From: Ceratothoa steindachneri
Lineage: Eukaryota > Arthropoda > Malacostraca > Isopoda > Cymothoidae
Assembly: GCA_963969495.1 (NCBI GenBank)
Contig: OZ018329.1
Coordinates: 69,585,252-69,649,251 of the forward strand
DNA: 64,000 bases
Direction: 5' to 3'
Positions 1 to 11,800 of this stretch are shown piece by piece (the first letter of the stretch is position 1; every line of letters begins with the position of its first letter). The position numbers were made by a program, and so were the translations under genes. Under the pieces are notes generated by a model. That model saw nothing but the letters and a program-made list of their open reading frames with translations. It made no database searches and had not been told where the DNA came from.

Positions 1-399
1 TTATTTTGGACTTTGCGCCATCCCTTACAAGGCAGGATTACTCCCTCGGACCAATCACTAAGGTAACCAAAATGCGCAACTCTCCTGTGCAAGCTATCCC
101 GTCTGCGTCTTTTAAGCCTCGGCCATTTTGCTTTGCGTGCGTTCAAGGTCCTTTAAGCGCCCCATCTGTCAATTCTCCGTTTGTGTGTATGGCGGTCAAC
201 ACCGCCCAAATCGCTCTTTGAAGCCGAGACTCGTGTACATTTCCTATGTTTTCAAACCTTTCTTAAAATCTCCCTTAATTTTTTTAATATATGATTTGCA
301 TAGTAGTAAAGTATATTTTTGTACCCCGTTTCTATTACCCCAGAACCTTCCAAGACAGCTAAGCGTTGGCCAACCTAAAGTACACTATAAAACTTAATT
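1..399 (+). repeat. Dispersed repeat R3, copy 1 (cut by window start)
   Basis: The right part (about 290-375) matches 32330-32440 and 63480-63580: a T-rich run, then AGTAAAGTATATTTTTGTAC or a close variant, a pyrimidine block, AGAACC and GTTGGCCAAC. The left part is pyrimidine-rich and GC-richer than the surroundings, as in the other two copies. No ORF was recognised. The layout would suit an LTR or a non-coding transposon end, but no boundary or target duplication was found. Confidence 0.5.
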
Positions 400-529
400 G
401 CATTCTGATCGGTAATTATAATTTCACCCACTCTCATAGCGGACTAATCCGTTCATAGCCCTCTCTCTCTCGGGCTGATGAATTCGGAAAAGGTTGGGAT
501 CTAACCTCGACCTACGACAGCCGTTGTCG

Positions 530-1290
530 TGCCGAAAGATGACAGTACCGTTTGGAAAGCGTCGCTGAAGTGTCGGGAGTAGATACTTTCTTAAGGTTTC
601 TTGATACTTGCAAAATTCATCATTCCTTCCACTAGTACTAGTGGCTTAGTGCCATTTGCCGTGAACTACCCAAAAACGTCTTCTTCATGGGGTGTTTGGG
701 GGCTTGCTGGATGTGCCCCGTTCTCACTGGCTCTCTTGCACTGCGCCTTTCCACGTGTGATCGGATGCCATGGACTTCGAAGTGGATCTCATCAGAGAAA
801 ATCACCTTTTTCCAATCTTCTTCGGTCCATTCTTTGTATTTCTTGGCCCAAGTCAAACGTTTCACCTTCATACCAATAGTAAAGAGGGCTGTCTTTAGTG
901 GTCTTCGCGCAGTTCTGCTGGTTTCAAGAAAATTTTGTTTACGACGTGTTGATGTGGATACCAGCAGCTAATAAATCACGCTGTAAGTCTTGGCTGGTCT
1001 TCCACGTGTCTTTTGGACTATTGCGTGGCAATATTTTGTCATCGTGTACATTTGTTTTTATTTTTCGACCACATAATCCACCTGTTTTCACTTCTGGATT
1101 CTTGGTGACTTCGTTTTTCTTGATAATTCGACCCACAGTCGACTAGGTCAGCCTTAGCTTACTGGCTCTCTCCAGAATTCACATATCATCATCTTCACAC
1201 AATGCTACAACTTTTGCTCTATTCTTGGGGGTAACGTTCATCCCGGAAGCTAGCCTGTTAATGACTGCACTCATTGCAGTCTTTGTTTTG
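530..1290 (-). pseudogene. Tc1-like transposase, decayed
   Basis: Read on the minus strand this is a Tc1/mariner DDE transposase in several frames. From high to low coordinates it shows an N-terminal helix-turn-helix region (TPKNRAKVVALCED), VGRIIKKNEVT, TSQDLQRDLLAAGIHINTS, then KRLTWAKKYKEWTEEDWKKV leading to VIFSDEIHFEVHG with the first catalytic Asp (SDE), and HIQQAPKHP. Around 640-540 comes a further stretch resembling PLVPVEGMMN and the region before the second Asp. Frameshifts and stops separate the pieces, and the last catalytic block (SPDLNPIE) was not found. It is clearly dead. Assignment to Tc1 rather than mariner rests on the WAKKYKEWTEEDW and HIQQAPKHP blocks. Confidence 0.85.
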
Positions 1291-1380
1291 TTCGTTGTCC
1301 TTGGCAACCGAGGTTTGCAAAGTGTTACCATAGCCACTCAGTATAACTGATTGATCACGCAAGAATCACCTATAGCAGGG

Positions 1381-1434
1381 GTGTGTTAGAAAAATTTTAA
1401 ATTCTTTAGATGTCCCAATTAATTTGCACAGCAC

Positions 1435-1435
<1 letters not shown>
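1381..1435 (-). repeat. Candidate terminal inverted repeat of the Tc1 element
   Basis: On the minus strand this begins AGTGCTGTGCAAATTAATTG, typical of Tc1-like ends, and it abuts TA, the family's target dinucleotide. It lies upstream of the transposase N-terminus, as a 5' TIR should. The partner is uncertain: 383-410 shows only a weak match. Confidence 0.6.

Positions 1436-1519
<84 letters not shown>
1436..1519. repeat. (TA)n microsatellite
   Basis: About 84 bp of nearly pure TA directly next to the Tc1 end. Tc1 elements insert at TA, so the tract may be the original target or may have grown from the duplicated TA. Confidence 0.95.
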
Positions 1520-1523
<4 letters not shown>

Positions 1524-2804
1524 AGTTCAATATTTTATTAATTTAACATTCAAAATTTATGCTAAAATCGAGTCTCTTTGTGAAAATGGAATATCATTTT
1601 CGTGATCTACATAAGTACAAAAATACGGAAGAAGACCGATTTCTCGTCTCCGTAACAAAACCCTTGCTATAATATTATTACTATCGTAATAATACTAATA
1701 AAGAAAACTTCAAAGGCTTGAATTCTGTTAAAAGTGTTGAGAAAACAAAATCCCCCTCAAAACAAATAATAAATAAATAAATTTAAAAAAATGATTAACT
1801 ATAGAGATACCCTTTCACCAGAGATCTTTCTTTTCTTTTTTTTGCTTTTTTTTATATTTGCCCGCCCCACTATTCTCAATTTTTGACGCTATTTCACCTC
1901 CTTTCTTTCTCATAGCCTATATTCACTGATGGATGTGTATCCCAGTGCCTTGCTACTGTTTGAAATGTCCTCCTATTTCTTTACCTTTGTGAGAGCATTT
2001 TACAGATAAAAAACATGAAGGAGAATATGTGAGCGTTTGAGCTCTGCTAAGGCCATTAGAATTGTAGGGAAAGGGTGAGATCCATTCGCTAATTAACGTC
2101 CCTTATGGTAGGGTCAGGTCTCTAAACTACAGTGATTGTTTTATTTGTGCCTCATATATGTATTCATTACTTGAACTTCCTCCCGTTTGTTAAAACCTTC
2201 AGGATTAACAACTTATCTTGTGGCTTTCTTTTTCCATTCTTCATTGTTGTTACAACATCTTTTTCATTTGTTTCTCATTCTTTTTCTGTCGATTACATCT
2301 CTTTTTAATTACGATAATTCATTTTTTATCGATAAACTAAAAACATAATACATTCATTATTGCCTCTATTATACCTTATAGAAGACGAATAAATGTTAAT
2401 ATGAACTAGGTCACTGATAAAAGAATGATATGGGGAAAAATAGTTATAGAAATAATATAAAAGGAATAATCAGGCTTTCATTTTATTAAAATACACCTGC
2501 GATAAAACTCAACGAAACAGAATACACAAACTCTCTCTTTCAGAACTTTTCTTCAATGAATATATGTATACATAATATGGGAGTAAACTGGAATTTCGCT
2601 CTGATGAAATACAGTTAAAATATTTCGGTGGAAAAATATTTTCACTCAAATATTTCGTTGTAGAAATATTACCTATTTTACCAACATTTTTCTTTCTTAT
2701 CTTATCAAAACTTCACCTACATCTCTCATCCTGACTGACCCCCCAAAACAAACCACTTTACTTTACCAGACGAGTTATTTTTACAATTCTCCTCTCTCTC
2801 ATAC
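1520..2804. other. AT-rich spacer, nothing recognised
   Basis: No coding signature, tandem repeat or mobile-element match seen on either strand. Confidence 0.7.
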
Positions 2805-2868
2805 CTGTATGTGGGTCATGAAGAATGTCCATAACCTCCCCCAGCGCATCTTGTACAAGGGCTGGCAT
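2805..2868 (-). CDS. Candidate first coding exon (speculative)
   Basis: On the minus strand an ATG (2868-2866) opens a short frame reading MPALVQDALGEVMDILHDP and ends at ACAG|GTATGAG, a good 5' splice donor. The peptide has a protein-like amphipathic composition and the segment is GC-richer than its flanks. No downstream exon was identified and no family is recognised. It could be chance. Confidence 0.2.
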
Positions 2869-3533
2869 AAATGAGTCAATTTAATTACGCTGATGTTCGC
2901 AGAGCACACTTTGGTGGGAAACTGTTTGTCGAAGCCTTGAAGTTGCGCACCTGTAAGTTTGATCCTGCGAAAGCAATGGCAGTCGAGCAGTGATCCGAGT
3001 GTTTGATGGAACGTGAGGGTATAAGTGATGTGGGAAAGAGGAAGAGTGTTAGCCAAAATATTTGGTAAGAGAAGTGTGCATGGAGAGGCGGGAGGTGAAG
3101 AGGCTTGCTTGGAGATTTTTGTCCAGGCGAAACCCTAACTGGACGAGATGCTACTCCTCATACAACCCCGTGGCGTTGAAGGTCCATTCCGTGTGGACAA
3201 AATGATGGGTAGCCTTGAGTTTAAAAGGGCAAAAAGAGGTAGATTCAGTTGCGTTAATGTCCACCTATCCTATTTCGGGGTGGTGGGGAGTATTTTCTGC
3301 CGAACCATGAAGCTATGAACGGGAAATCAAAATAAACATAACATAGTATATAATCAGTAACCTATAGGAAATAAGGAAAGATAACACACAATGAATTTTG
3401 TCTTCTTTTTCTTTTTCTATAAAACCAAAAAAGAATCATATACTGATTAAAAAGTAAATAAGAGAGAGAAAGAGAGATAGAAACGGAGTAAAACAGTATA
3501 AACTCTTTTACCCGTTGAAGAGAGTGAAAAATA
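2869..3533. other. Spacer, nothing recognised
   Basis: Somewhat GC-richer at 3060-3300 but without a convincing ORF or TE signature. Confidence 0.6.
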
Positions 3534-3603
3534 GGTGGGGTTCGAACTCATGCCATCAAGAGCTCTTCGCTTTTCATGACCACCAAGCTAACCGTTAGGT
3601 TAA
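3534..3603 (-). other. tRNA-like segment (tRNA pseudogene or SINE head)
   Basis: On the minus strand the segment reads like a tRNA body: an A-box-like TAGCTTGGTGG, then about 40 nt, then a B-box-like GAGTTCGAACC. A complete cloverleaf with an acceptor stem was not found and the anticodon loop is unclear. This suits an old tRNA gene or the pol III head of a SINE. Confidence 0.45.
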
Positions 3604-5829
3604 TATCCACATCCCCACCTTGAGGCTATGGTTGATGTTAGTAGCAACCCAAACAGAGTATCAAATCTTTACTATTTTAAATTAATTGAAAACGGTCCGC
3701 AACTTACCAAGAAGGGTGCTATTAGTGATGATGTGGAAGAGATTTCCAGGATCCATGGCACGAAAGGGTTTGCAATACCCCAGCAATCAGAAAATCGATA
3801 TTAAATGAGTTCTTGCAAATCGCCTTTTTGGTTTAATTCTTTTTAAAAGGATCTTGAAAGACCTTTGTAACGCCTTGCTTCAAAGAGACGTATATACTCC
3901 CTACCACTGTTCCCGCAACACAAAAAAGTTGAATGTCAATACAAGCTTAAGGATAATACAAACTTTCATACAACTTTGGACACAGCACTCAATTATAATT
4001 CAATCATTTTACATTTACATACAAATCACTCAGATTAATATACTTCAATTAAACTTTTTGTCTTTTGTATAAATATTTCATTAAAGTTTCCTTTACTCGT
4101 ATAGCGAAACTTTATAATAAATCTTTCGTATTCGTGATCAAGTCGAATTCCTGTTTGCAATTTTACATTTATTCACATATTTTACATACTTAGGAGCAAT
4201 AAATATGTTACAGAGAACACATCCTTTAACTATACCATTTAAGTCGCCATTAAAAACTGGTATTCGTAAATAGTGATTTTTAGTTAAACTGATATTTTTT
4301 GCTTCATTAAATATGGAACGTGTTTTGCTGCCTATTAATCAGGCCTCTTAAGATTATCAGCTGAATTTTAACTTGAATTTGGAATTTTTGTCAAAATTAA
4401 ATGAATACTGAAGTAAACAAGAAAAAAAAAATGAAGTAGATACCATTAATATAAGTTAGCTTTTTAGGATGAAATATTCGACTTTGTGAACTATATATAA
4501 CTGAATGAATCCTTAAGTACTGAATCTCTATAAATCAAAATTCATTGAAATAACTTAAAACTATATATTTCCTACTTGCATCTAAATACGCATCTTTATC
4601 CCAATGTTTTACCTATTTAAATATAAATTAGGCAGTGAAGCAAAGAACAACGATTAATAAATCTATAATCTATACATTAAATTCATGCTATTTTTCCTTT
4701 AATCTCACCCCGCTTTCTTGATTTTAATCCAAACCTAAATGTAATTATTCGTAAGTGTTTATTATATTTTGCTTCTTCAATGCATCACACTAACTAATGC
4801 TGCACTATTATGCTTACTTCTCACTATTAATCCTGAATAATCGTGTATTTAATTACAAGTTCATCGATAGCACGAACAGAGATGAGCGGATGTTTAAATC
4901 CATGATCCTTTTATTCTAAGTTATGCACAAACACTTACGCTCACACACACAAATACACCAGTATATTGACGAATGTATACAGGGTACAAGTTAGGGTGGA
5001 TTCGTAGCTGATTCTTAACTCGCAGAGTCGTAATATCAAACGATGCTTTGATGGGAAATTCGCGCCACACTTTGTACGAATGCCGGAACAATCGTGAATA
5101 AAGTCTAAGAAGTTCGGGGTGAGGCAGAATTTACAAGCTGACACAAAACTAATAAAAAAAGACCAGACACGCATAAGGTGTGTTCGAGAAATTAAAAGAA
5201 TGAGTAGTGAAAGGAAGGAAGAGAGTGACAAACAGAGGAAGAGAAAGAGAGGCGGAGAGACATACCAGACGGTCCGTTACCAGCCTCTTCCAAAGGAGGA
5301 CTGAGTTACTTTTCTTCCGTTTGGCCCTTATATACATTACCGGCCAGACAGACCTTTGTTTGAATTGACACGAAGAAACTTTTCCCCTCATTTTCTGTTG
5401 TATGGGATTTTTAAATGATTTAAATTAGACATTCAACGTTGATTTCTAATCTAAAATGACTACCACCTTCATACTGCATCTGGCACGGATGTGCCACGCT
5501 GTTCATCAACACAAAGCAAATAACTGTCTTCAATAGACCAATCTACAGCCCTATAAAGGAAGTGTATCACTTGTTCTATTGGACAAAGTCACTTATTTAA
5601 CGTGAAACGGGAGCATTCCCCAGGTGTGTAAAATGAAGTGTGAAATTGGATACTCGTTGCTATACTAACCCCATTGCATCATTGGGTACCTTGGGTTGAT
5701 CTTCGTAGGAAATTAGCCAGTTCGAGGTACCTGTCACTGTAAATTCCTTTATTTCCTATGATTTTATTATTAAATAGTTTTCGTGCATTATATCTCGATA
5801 GATGTTATTAAAGATTTTGACTGACTAAA
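3604..5829. other. AT-rich spacer, nothing recognised
   Basis: No supported gene. A purine/pyrimidine-biased patch at 5200-5300 gives lysine/arginine-rich or serine-rich shadow ORFs only. Confidence 0.65.
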
Positions 5830-6480
5830 TTAGAGGAACGGCATCACCACTCCTTCTTACAGGATGGGCTTGCACTTCGCATGCAGACCATCGTTCTCTG
5901 GCCTACGCCCTATCCGGGTCAGGCAACGGGGTTTCGGTCTATAAGAAGTTTTTCATGTTTCCAGTACATATCTCCTAATAATTTACTCTTGTTCCATCTC
6001 TTTTCACGTCGATGCTTATTTGATAGGCCTAAAGGGAAGAAATTTTATTATTGGAATTCTTTCTTTTGAAATACAGAAAAACAATCTTAAAGACACTTTT
6101 TCGCTCATTAAATTTGCTAGTAGCTATTTTCTCCTGCTAAAGAATAAAATTGACAATATATTTTAGAAATAACTTCGATGAAATTTTTGAATATGCGAAA
6201 AGTTAAAAGAAACAGCCATGCCTAAATTTTAATAAATTTTCTGAACTTCACTATTTGTAATTCCTTTTTTTAATTCCAAAATATTTGATAATGATATTTA
6301 TTTTTTCTGAACTTCATCATTTTGTTTTCAAAAATTCCAAAGTTAAAATATACTCCTATCGAGAAATTATTACCAAAACTTTTGCCCATATCCCGAAACC
6401 TGCTCTTGGTCTAGTTTAATATACAAACCCTTAAAATCGAAGAAATAAAAAAAATTCTCGAGTTAAAATATGGTGTAATT
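5830..6480. repeat. Dispersed repeat R2, copy 1
   Basis: Shares an ordered series of blocks with 16320-17260: AACGGGGT, ACATATCTCCTAATAATTTA, a GCTTATT...AGGCC/AAGCC...AAAG block, GGAATTCTTT, GAAATACAGAAAAACAA, and repeated TTCTGAACTTCACTATTTG units. A GGCATCACCACTCCTTCTTACAGG block corresponds to GGCTTCGCCACTTCCCCCTACAGG in the other copy but at a different relative position. Non-coding; class unknown. Confidence 0.6.
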
Positions 6481-6676
6481 AATGAAAGATTAAAAGCAGA
6501 GTCCCTCCATACTAAATTCGTGTAATTAAGTGTATGTAAATGACTCGAATGTTTACGTAAGATTTGGTTGCTGAAAATCTTCCTCTTGTGGAATAAGCAG
6601 TGAAATCATGCAGGGTCAAATGCGGAACAAATTTACACTTTTTGTTTATTGACTTATATTTGACAGTTAATTATGC

Positions 6677-6735
6677 GTAATTTGGGCGCGCTGAGCACGA
6701 ACTTTTACTCCGTTGTGCTCTATCAGGTCCTGATT
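6677..6735 (+). repeat. Left TIR of the family U unit
   Basis: Starts GTAATTTGGGCGCGCTGAGC and ends GCTCTATCAGGTCCTGATT. The reverse complement of 8838-8896 starts GTAATTTTTGTGCGCTGA and ends with the same GCTCTATCAGGTCCTGATT. The inner 19 bases are identical. Confidence 0.85.
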
Positions 6736-6836
6736 TTGTTCAACACACTTCCTCTTGCACATTACAATTAGCTATTAGTACCTATGTAAACTAATGTTTG
6801 CTTTCACATTTCAGATTTTGAAAATAAGGAATTGAA

Positions 6837-8660
6837 ATGTCCTCAAGCACTAGAAAGTTCATATGCAAAAACTCTCCTGATTCATTTTGATACATATCTG
6901 GAAATTTTACACTTCCACATCAACGAGGAAATATGACGGACTTCGTGACTTCTATACTTATTTTGTCATAAAACTGGGGGATTAAGATAAATAATGGGTT
7001 CCATATAAAGCCTGCAATGTATGTATTGAGAGACTGCGACATTAGACGAAGGGTTCGGAGTCAAAAATACTTTTTGTATTTCCGATTCCGATGGTAAGTT
7101 TACGATTCCATAAAAATTAAACTACGTAACTTAGTCATTTGTGTACTGTAAATTACCTAAGTGTAATATTGTAACTTAGGTACATAAACAACTTTTTATA
7201 AAATTCGCTTTTGTTAACGCTTCACAGTTTTTTTTTCCATTTCAGGTGTAGCGAGAGACTACTAGCTATGAGACGGATTGCTACTTCTGCTTTGTCAAGA
7301 CTTCGGGCTTCACTAAGAAAAATAAACATTTTATCGAGTACCCAAATTCCGACACCGCAATATGACCTGTGCTACATTCAAATGAAATTCGTATTCTAAA
7401 TTTAAGAGTCCGCCATCACAGAAATTTGTTGAAGATGTTTCTGAAAATATTGTTATGCACTCTGAGGAGTCAGACACTGAATTCGACTCCAACGAAGTTG
7501 TGAGTGAAAGTAATCAGCAGAGGTTTAACCAGGCCGAGTTGAAGGATCTTGTAAGAGATCTAAATTTACCAAAAAAGGCTGCGGAAAGTTTAGCTTGTAG
7601 ACTTAAACAGGAAAACATGCTTAGTTCAAACACATACATATCATTTTACAGAAACAAAGAAAATGAACTTTTTAAATATTTTTGGACAGAGCATAGTTTA
7701 GCATATTGCTGCGACATACCAGGTTTTTAAAAGAGATGGGGGTTCAATCTAACAATGCAAGTGATTGGCGTTTGTTTTTAGACATTCCAAAAGAAGTCTT
7801 AAAAGTGTGTTGCTGCATAATCGCAATCTATACAGCTAGATACTAATTGGGTATTCAGCACCATTAAACAAAAAGTATGAGCATATAGAAACTGTTTTAA
7901 AACTTATCAAATATAAGGAGCACGAGTGGATAATATGTGTTACCTGAAAAATGGTCAATTTTCTGCTAGAGCAACCTGCAGGGTATACTAAATATCCCTA
8001 TTCCTTTGCTTATGGGATAGCAAAGCTAAGGAAGAACATTATTCTAAACAAATCTGGCCAGCACGAAAACCACTTACTGTCGGAGAAAGAAATGTAATGA
8101 ATCCACCTTTAGTGAGCAGATAAAAAATCAACCTAGGTCTCATGAAACAATATGTAAAAGCTTTAGATACAGTGATTCCAACACATAATTTCAAAATTCT
8201 AAGTTTAAGTTATGAAAAAACCAAAGCTGGAATTTTAAACGGTCCACAAATAAGAACATTAATTAATGACAGCAGTTTTCCTAATGTCATGAAAGAACGC
8301 GAAAGAAATGCCTAATTCTCATTCGTGGACTTGATAAAAAGCCTTTTACGGAATTATAGGGCAGATAACTACGAAGAAATTGTAAGAAAACTTTTAAGGG
8401 ACTAGAAAGAGCTAGGTTGCAATATAAGCATAAAAATGGATTTTTTGAATAGTTATCTTAACCATTTTCCAAGTATTTAGGTAGTGTAAGTGACGAACAA
8501 GAGGAGAGATTCCAACAAGATGTTAAAATTATGGAGGAGCGTTATCAAGGAGGCTGGGATTGCCACATGATTGCTGATTATTGCTGGTGCTTGGAAAGAG
8601 ACCTGCCGTGAACAACCAAATACTCTAAAAGGTCCTATAAACGAAACTTTTACGAGCGTG
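6837..8660 (+). pseudogene. Family U copy 1: spliced gene of unknown function, decayed
   Basis: An acceptor (CTTTCACATTTCAG, ending 6814) precedes the ATG at 6837. Exon 1 shows STRKFICKNSPDSF, then a stop where copy 3 has the first Cys of CYIC, later KACNVC, and ends PIPM. A 152-bp intron (GTAAGT at 7094, TTTCAG ending 7245) follows. Exon 2 reads RETTSYETDCYFCFVKTSGF, then PVLHSNEI, LKDLVRDLNLPKKAAESLAC, ENELFKYFWTEHSLAYCCDI, LMKQYVKALD and a C-terminal block with ERYQGGWDCHMIADYCW (8490-8610). Many stops and frameshifts break it. Paired CxxC motifs (CYIC, CKTC, CYFC across the copies) suggest an N-terminal zinc site. I recall this family as common and multicopy in arthropods but know no function for it. 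Confidence 0.75.
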
Positions 8661-8837
8661 AAAGCTTCATATTTCCTTGTTTTGTTTTATTTTAAGTCAT
8701 TTATATCGTTATAATGTAATTTTAAATAGTTTGAACTGCATGTATTCACGAAAATTGGAAATAAATGTTAACGCGTGACTTCATTTTTAGTCCTAATTTT
8801 AAAATACCTGGAAAATGGCGCATGAGCTGTTTACAAG

Positions 8838-8896
8838 AATCAGGACCTGATAGAGCCAAACCGAGGTGAAATTCGTTTTCAGCGCACAAAAATTAC
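8838..8896 (-). repeat. Right TIR of the family U unit
   Basis: Inverted partner of 6677-6735. It lies about 180 bp after the last recognisable coding block and just beyond an AATAAA, so the unit's transcript would end inside the element. Confidence 0.85.
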
Positions 8897-11800
8897 TTAC
8901 AATCAAGTGTCAGATATCATTCAATAAAATACGTGTTCCCTACTGTCTCTTCGAGTAAGAAATCCATCCCTGAGAAAAATAGGCATAGGTCAACCCACTC
9001 CATGTGCACTTCTAATACCGAATAGCATTCGCCCGTTCCTCACTCGCACTAAAACCTTTTAGTCCCTTTAGTCCCATCCTCACAGGTATTACAAGACCTT
9101 ATAAATATTGCTGCATTGTCATTTATCTTAGAAGCACTACAATTCTAGTCAAAATAATTTGAGACAAATAAAACACCTGGGTCAAATAAAGTATCTAGGA
9201 ATTAATCTCTACTCTAAACTAAGTTATAACTATGTATATTTCGCAAATGTGGTCTCTATTTTTCAATTTCAATGAATAATGCTTTTTTTGTTCGCTAAGT
9301 TTAATCAATAGTTTATTCACCTCTTTAAAAACTAAGGTCTTTCTTTATTTAAGAGTCGTGTGTTTCAATTTATATTGAATGTTGCTATAACAATTCCCGA
9401 ACCTTGTTTATACAATATCATTTTAGAATTATTCATATTATTTAAAATAATTCACGTTTCAATCGAATTTAGCTTACAGATATGAATGGGACACTACTAA
9501 ACAATATATGTATTGTTATGTTGTATAAAAGTTATATATTTAAAAGTTCATTTTATACTTCATCGTAGATAAGAAGACAAGATAGGAATAGATAGGCAAT
9601 TAACCATATTTATCTTATTAATTTCGATATTAGTAAGAGAAAGCCTCAAAGATTGGTGAACAAACTCATAGCTAAGCATTGAGCCGAGCTTGGATGTCAC
9701 TAGTTTCATTTTCGAAAAAGTTTATTCAGCGTTTTATATACCCTCCCAAACTGAAATCTTGCCTTTTGTAAAATATATTTACTCTTCCGGCAGACATGAA
9801 TAGTATTGGAGAAGGTTATTCTCTTTAAATTTAATTTTAGTTTACCATTGGGGCACAAATCAATTATTTGCTTTTGATAAGTTTCACCAGTTTGAGTGAA
9901 AAGATAAAAGCTTTGAGGGAGAACGACTTTTTTTATTTGCGAGTAAAGGACTAGCTTCGGAGCATCACACTCCATCCTTCAGCTGTATAAAGACTGATTA
10001 AAAATTGCCTTAACAAATTCCTTATCTCCAAAATGCAAGAGAGAAAAGAAAATAACTTCAAACAAGAGAGAGAGAGCGACACGCCTGATAACCATGAAGC
10101 AAATATTTATGAGGTGCTAACTCTTCTTAGTTCGGTTGATAGGTATTTATAAGGCGATAAGCAACATTACCACAGGATTAAATTTGAAATTTCCTTTCGC
10201 AGCTTATGAACTTCTTTCGATAATACAATGCTAGGATTCTTAAAACAGATTTGAGTGATAATCCTCTAATTCAAAATTGCAAAGTTCATAATCTCAAAAA
10301 ACCGAAATTCCGAATAACCCTCAAACCGAGTAGACAATTGGACGTCGCCTTTGTTTTTAAACGACAATCTCTGCTACACCCTTTATGAAGATGGAAGAAA
10401 TGGGTAAAATTGTAACTTCTGAATGAAGGACGTGACAAATTGAACGCAAGCAGAAATTGAATCATAAATGATACCGGGACCATCGACCAATTTTGGAATA
10501 TACACGGGCACTTATCCATAATCTATCCTTTGACTAACATGTAGCGATCTGTGATTCATCTTTATTTTGCAAACGTTGTTGGATATTTTCAAATATATTA
10601 AACTTCTTTACATTTAGAAATTTTAGATACTACTTTTGTTAAAATTGGTAAAGGTAAAACCTTGGAAATATACAAAAAATAGAGCGTACCCTTAACTAAT
10701 CAACAATACGCCACCAATTTTGCTTAAAACAAATCGAGGCATTTTCGGATTCTGTCATTCTGGATTTGGGTTTTGGGGATTCCGACGGTCATGATTTCAG
10801 CTTTGGCGGATTTCTGGTTTGGGGGATTATGAGTTTCGTTATTTTTGCTGTTTTGTATTTTGTTTTTCGCGATTCTAACTTTCTGGACTTCGGCCTCTCG
10901 TGATTTTGTTTAACGGCGATGCAATTACATAGGTAGCCACTATGAATTTCGCTATCATATAATTTCAATATTCATCAATGACGTTAATATCTCACTGACG
11001 ATATATCAATCCAATCTGGTTGTTCACCCATCTCCACCTGCCTTATAAGAGAGTTGGGTGGAGGAGGAAACGAGAACCAAAGGCAGATTAACCAGATGTA
11101 GCGTGTAGCAATTACGTCTTAAACTCTTCTGTATTTATGAGTCTTAAAAAAAGTTAATAAACGAACATACCGCCATAAAAAATACTTTTGAACAGGTGGG
11201 TGTTCAAAAAAATGAGGCACGCCGACACCATATGAACCTAACCGTACTACATTAACCGAATTAAGAAAGCCATCAAAAACTAGAGAAAACTACATTTTAT
11301 TTTGCATAAATAGCCCAAATGATTTACATGTAAATGCATGTAATCGCTCTCATATAATCGTACACACATATTAAAAAACTAATAATCTTGTCACGCTATC
11401 AACAGCAACAATTTGCTAGGGTTAAGACAACCACGCTGTCACACTCCGATTAAGACCCAAAATAATGTTTCATACTCCAACGTTTTAATATTATCCACTT
11501 TCTGGCTACATCTAATCAAGATCAATGAAGCTATCTTTGTTTTCTTCAAATTTCAAAATCACAGATTCGTAGACAAAGGAAAATAAAAAGCTACGTAAGA
11601 GATCTCTCCTTAATTCTAGATAACTCAGAAACATTAGTAGGGGAAGACTATAATTTGAATGGCCTCTTTGATAGTGATAAGGACGCATTTTTGCTGCGGA
11701 GTCATTATGTGTAACCAAGATGATACCATTAAATAACTAAGGAATTTTTTAAGTAAAACTGGATATTATTGTGTTGTGTTAAGTTATGTTTTTTATATCT

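Larger units (their letters stand above)
6677..8896 (+). mobile_element. TIR-bounded unit carrying family U copy 1
   Basis: Two 59-bp segments, 6677-6735 and 8838-8896, are inverted repeats of each other with no gaps (47 of 59 positions match by my hand alignment). They enclose a single broken gene in plus orientation, with a 5' splice acceptor, an internal intron, a C-terminal conserved block and an AATAAA at 8760. This is the architecture of a cut-and-paste DNA transposon of about 2.2 kb. I do not recognise the encoded protein as a known transposase, so it may be an undescribed superfamily or a non-autonomous unit with a passenger gene. No clear target-site duplication is visible beside GTAATTT...AAATTAC. 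Confidence 0.7.
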
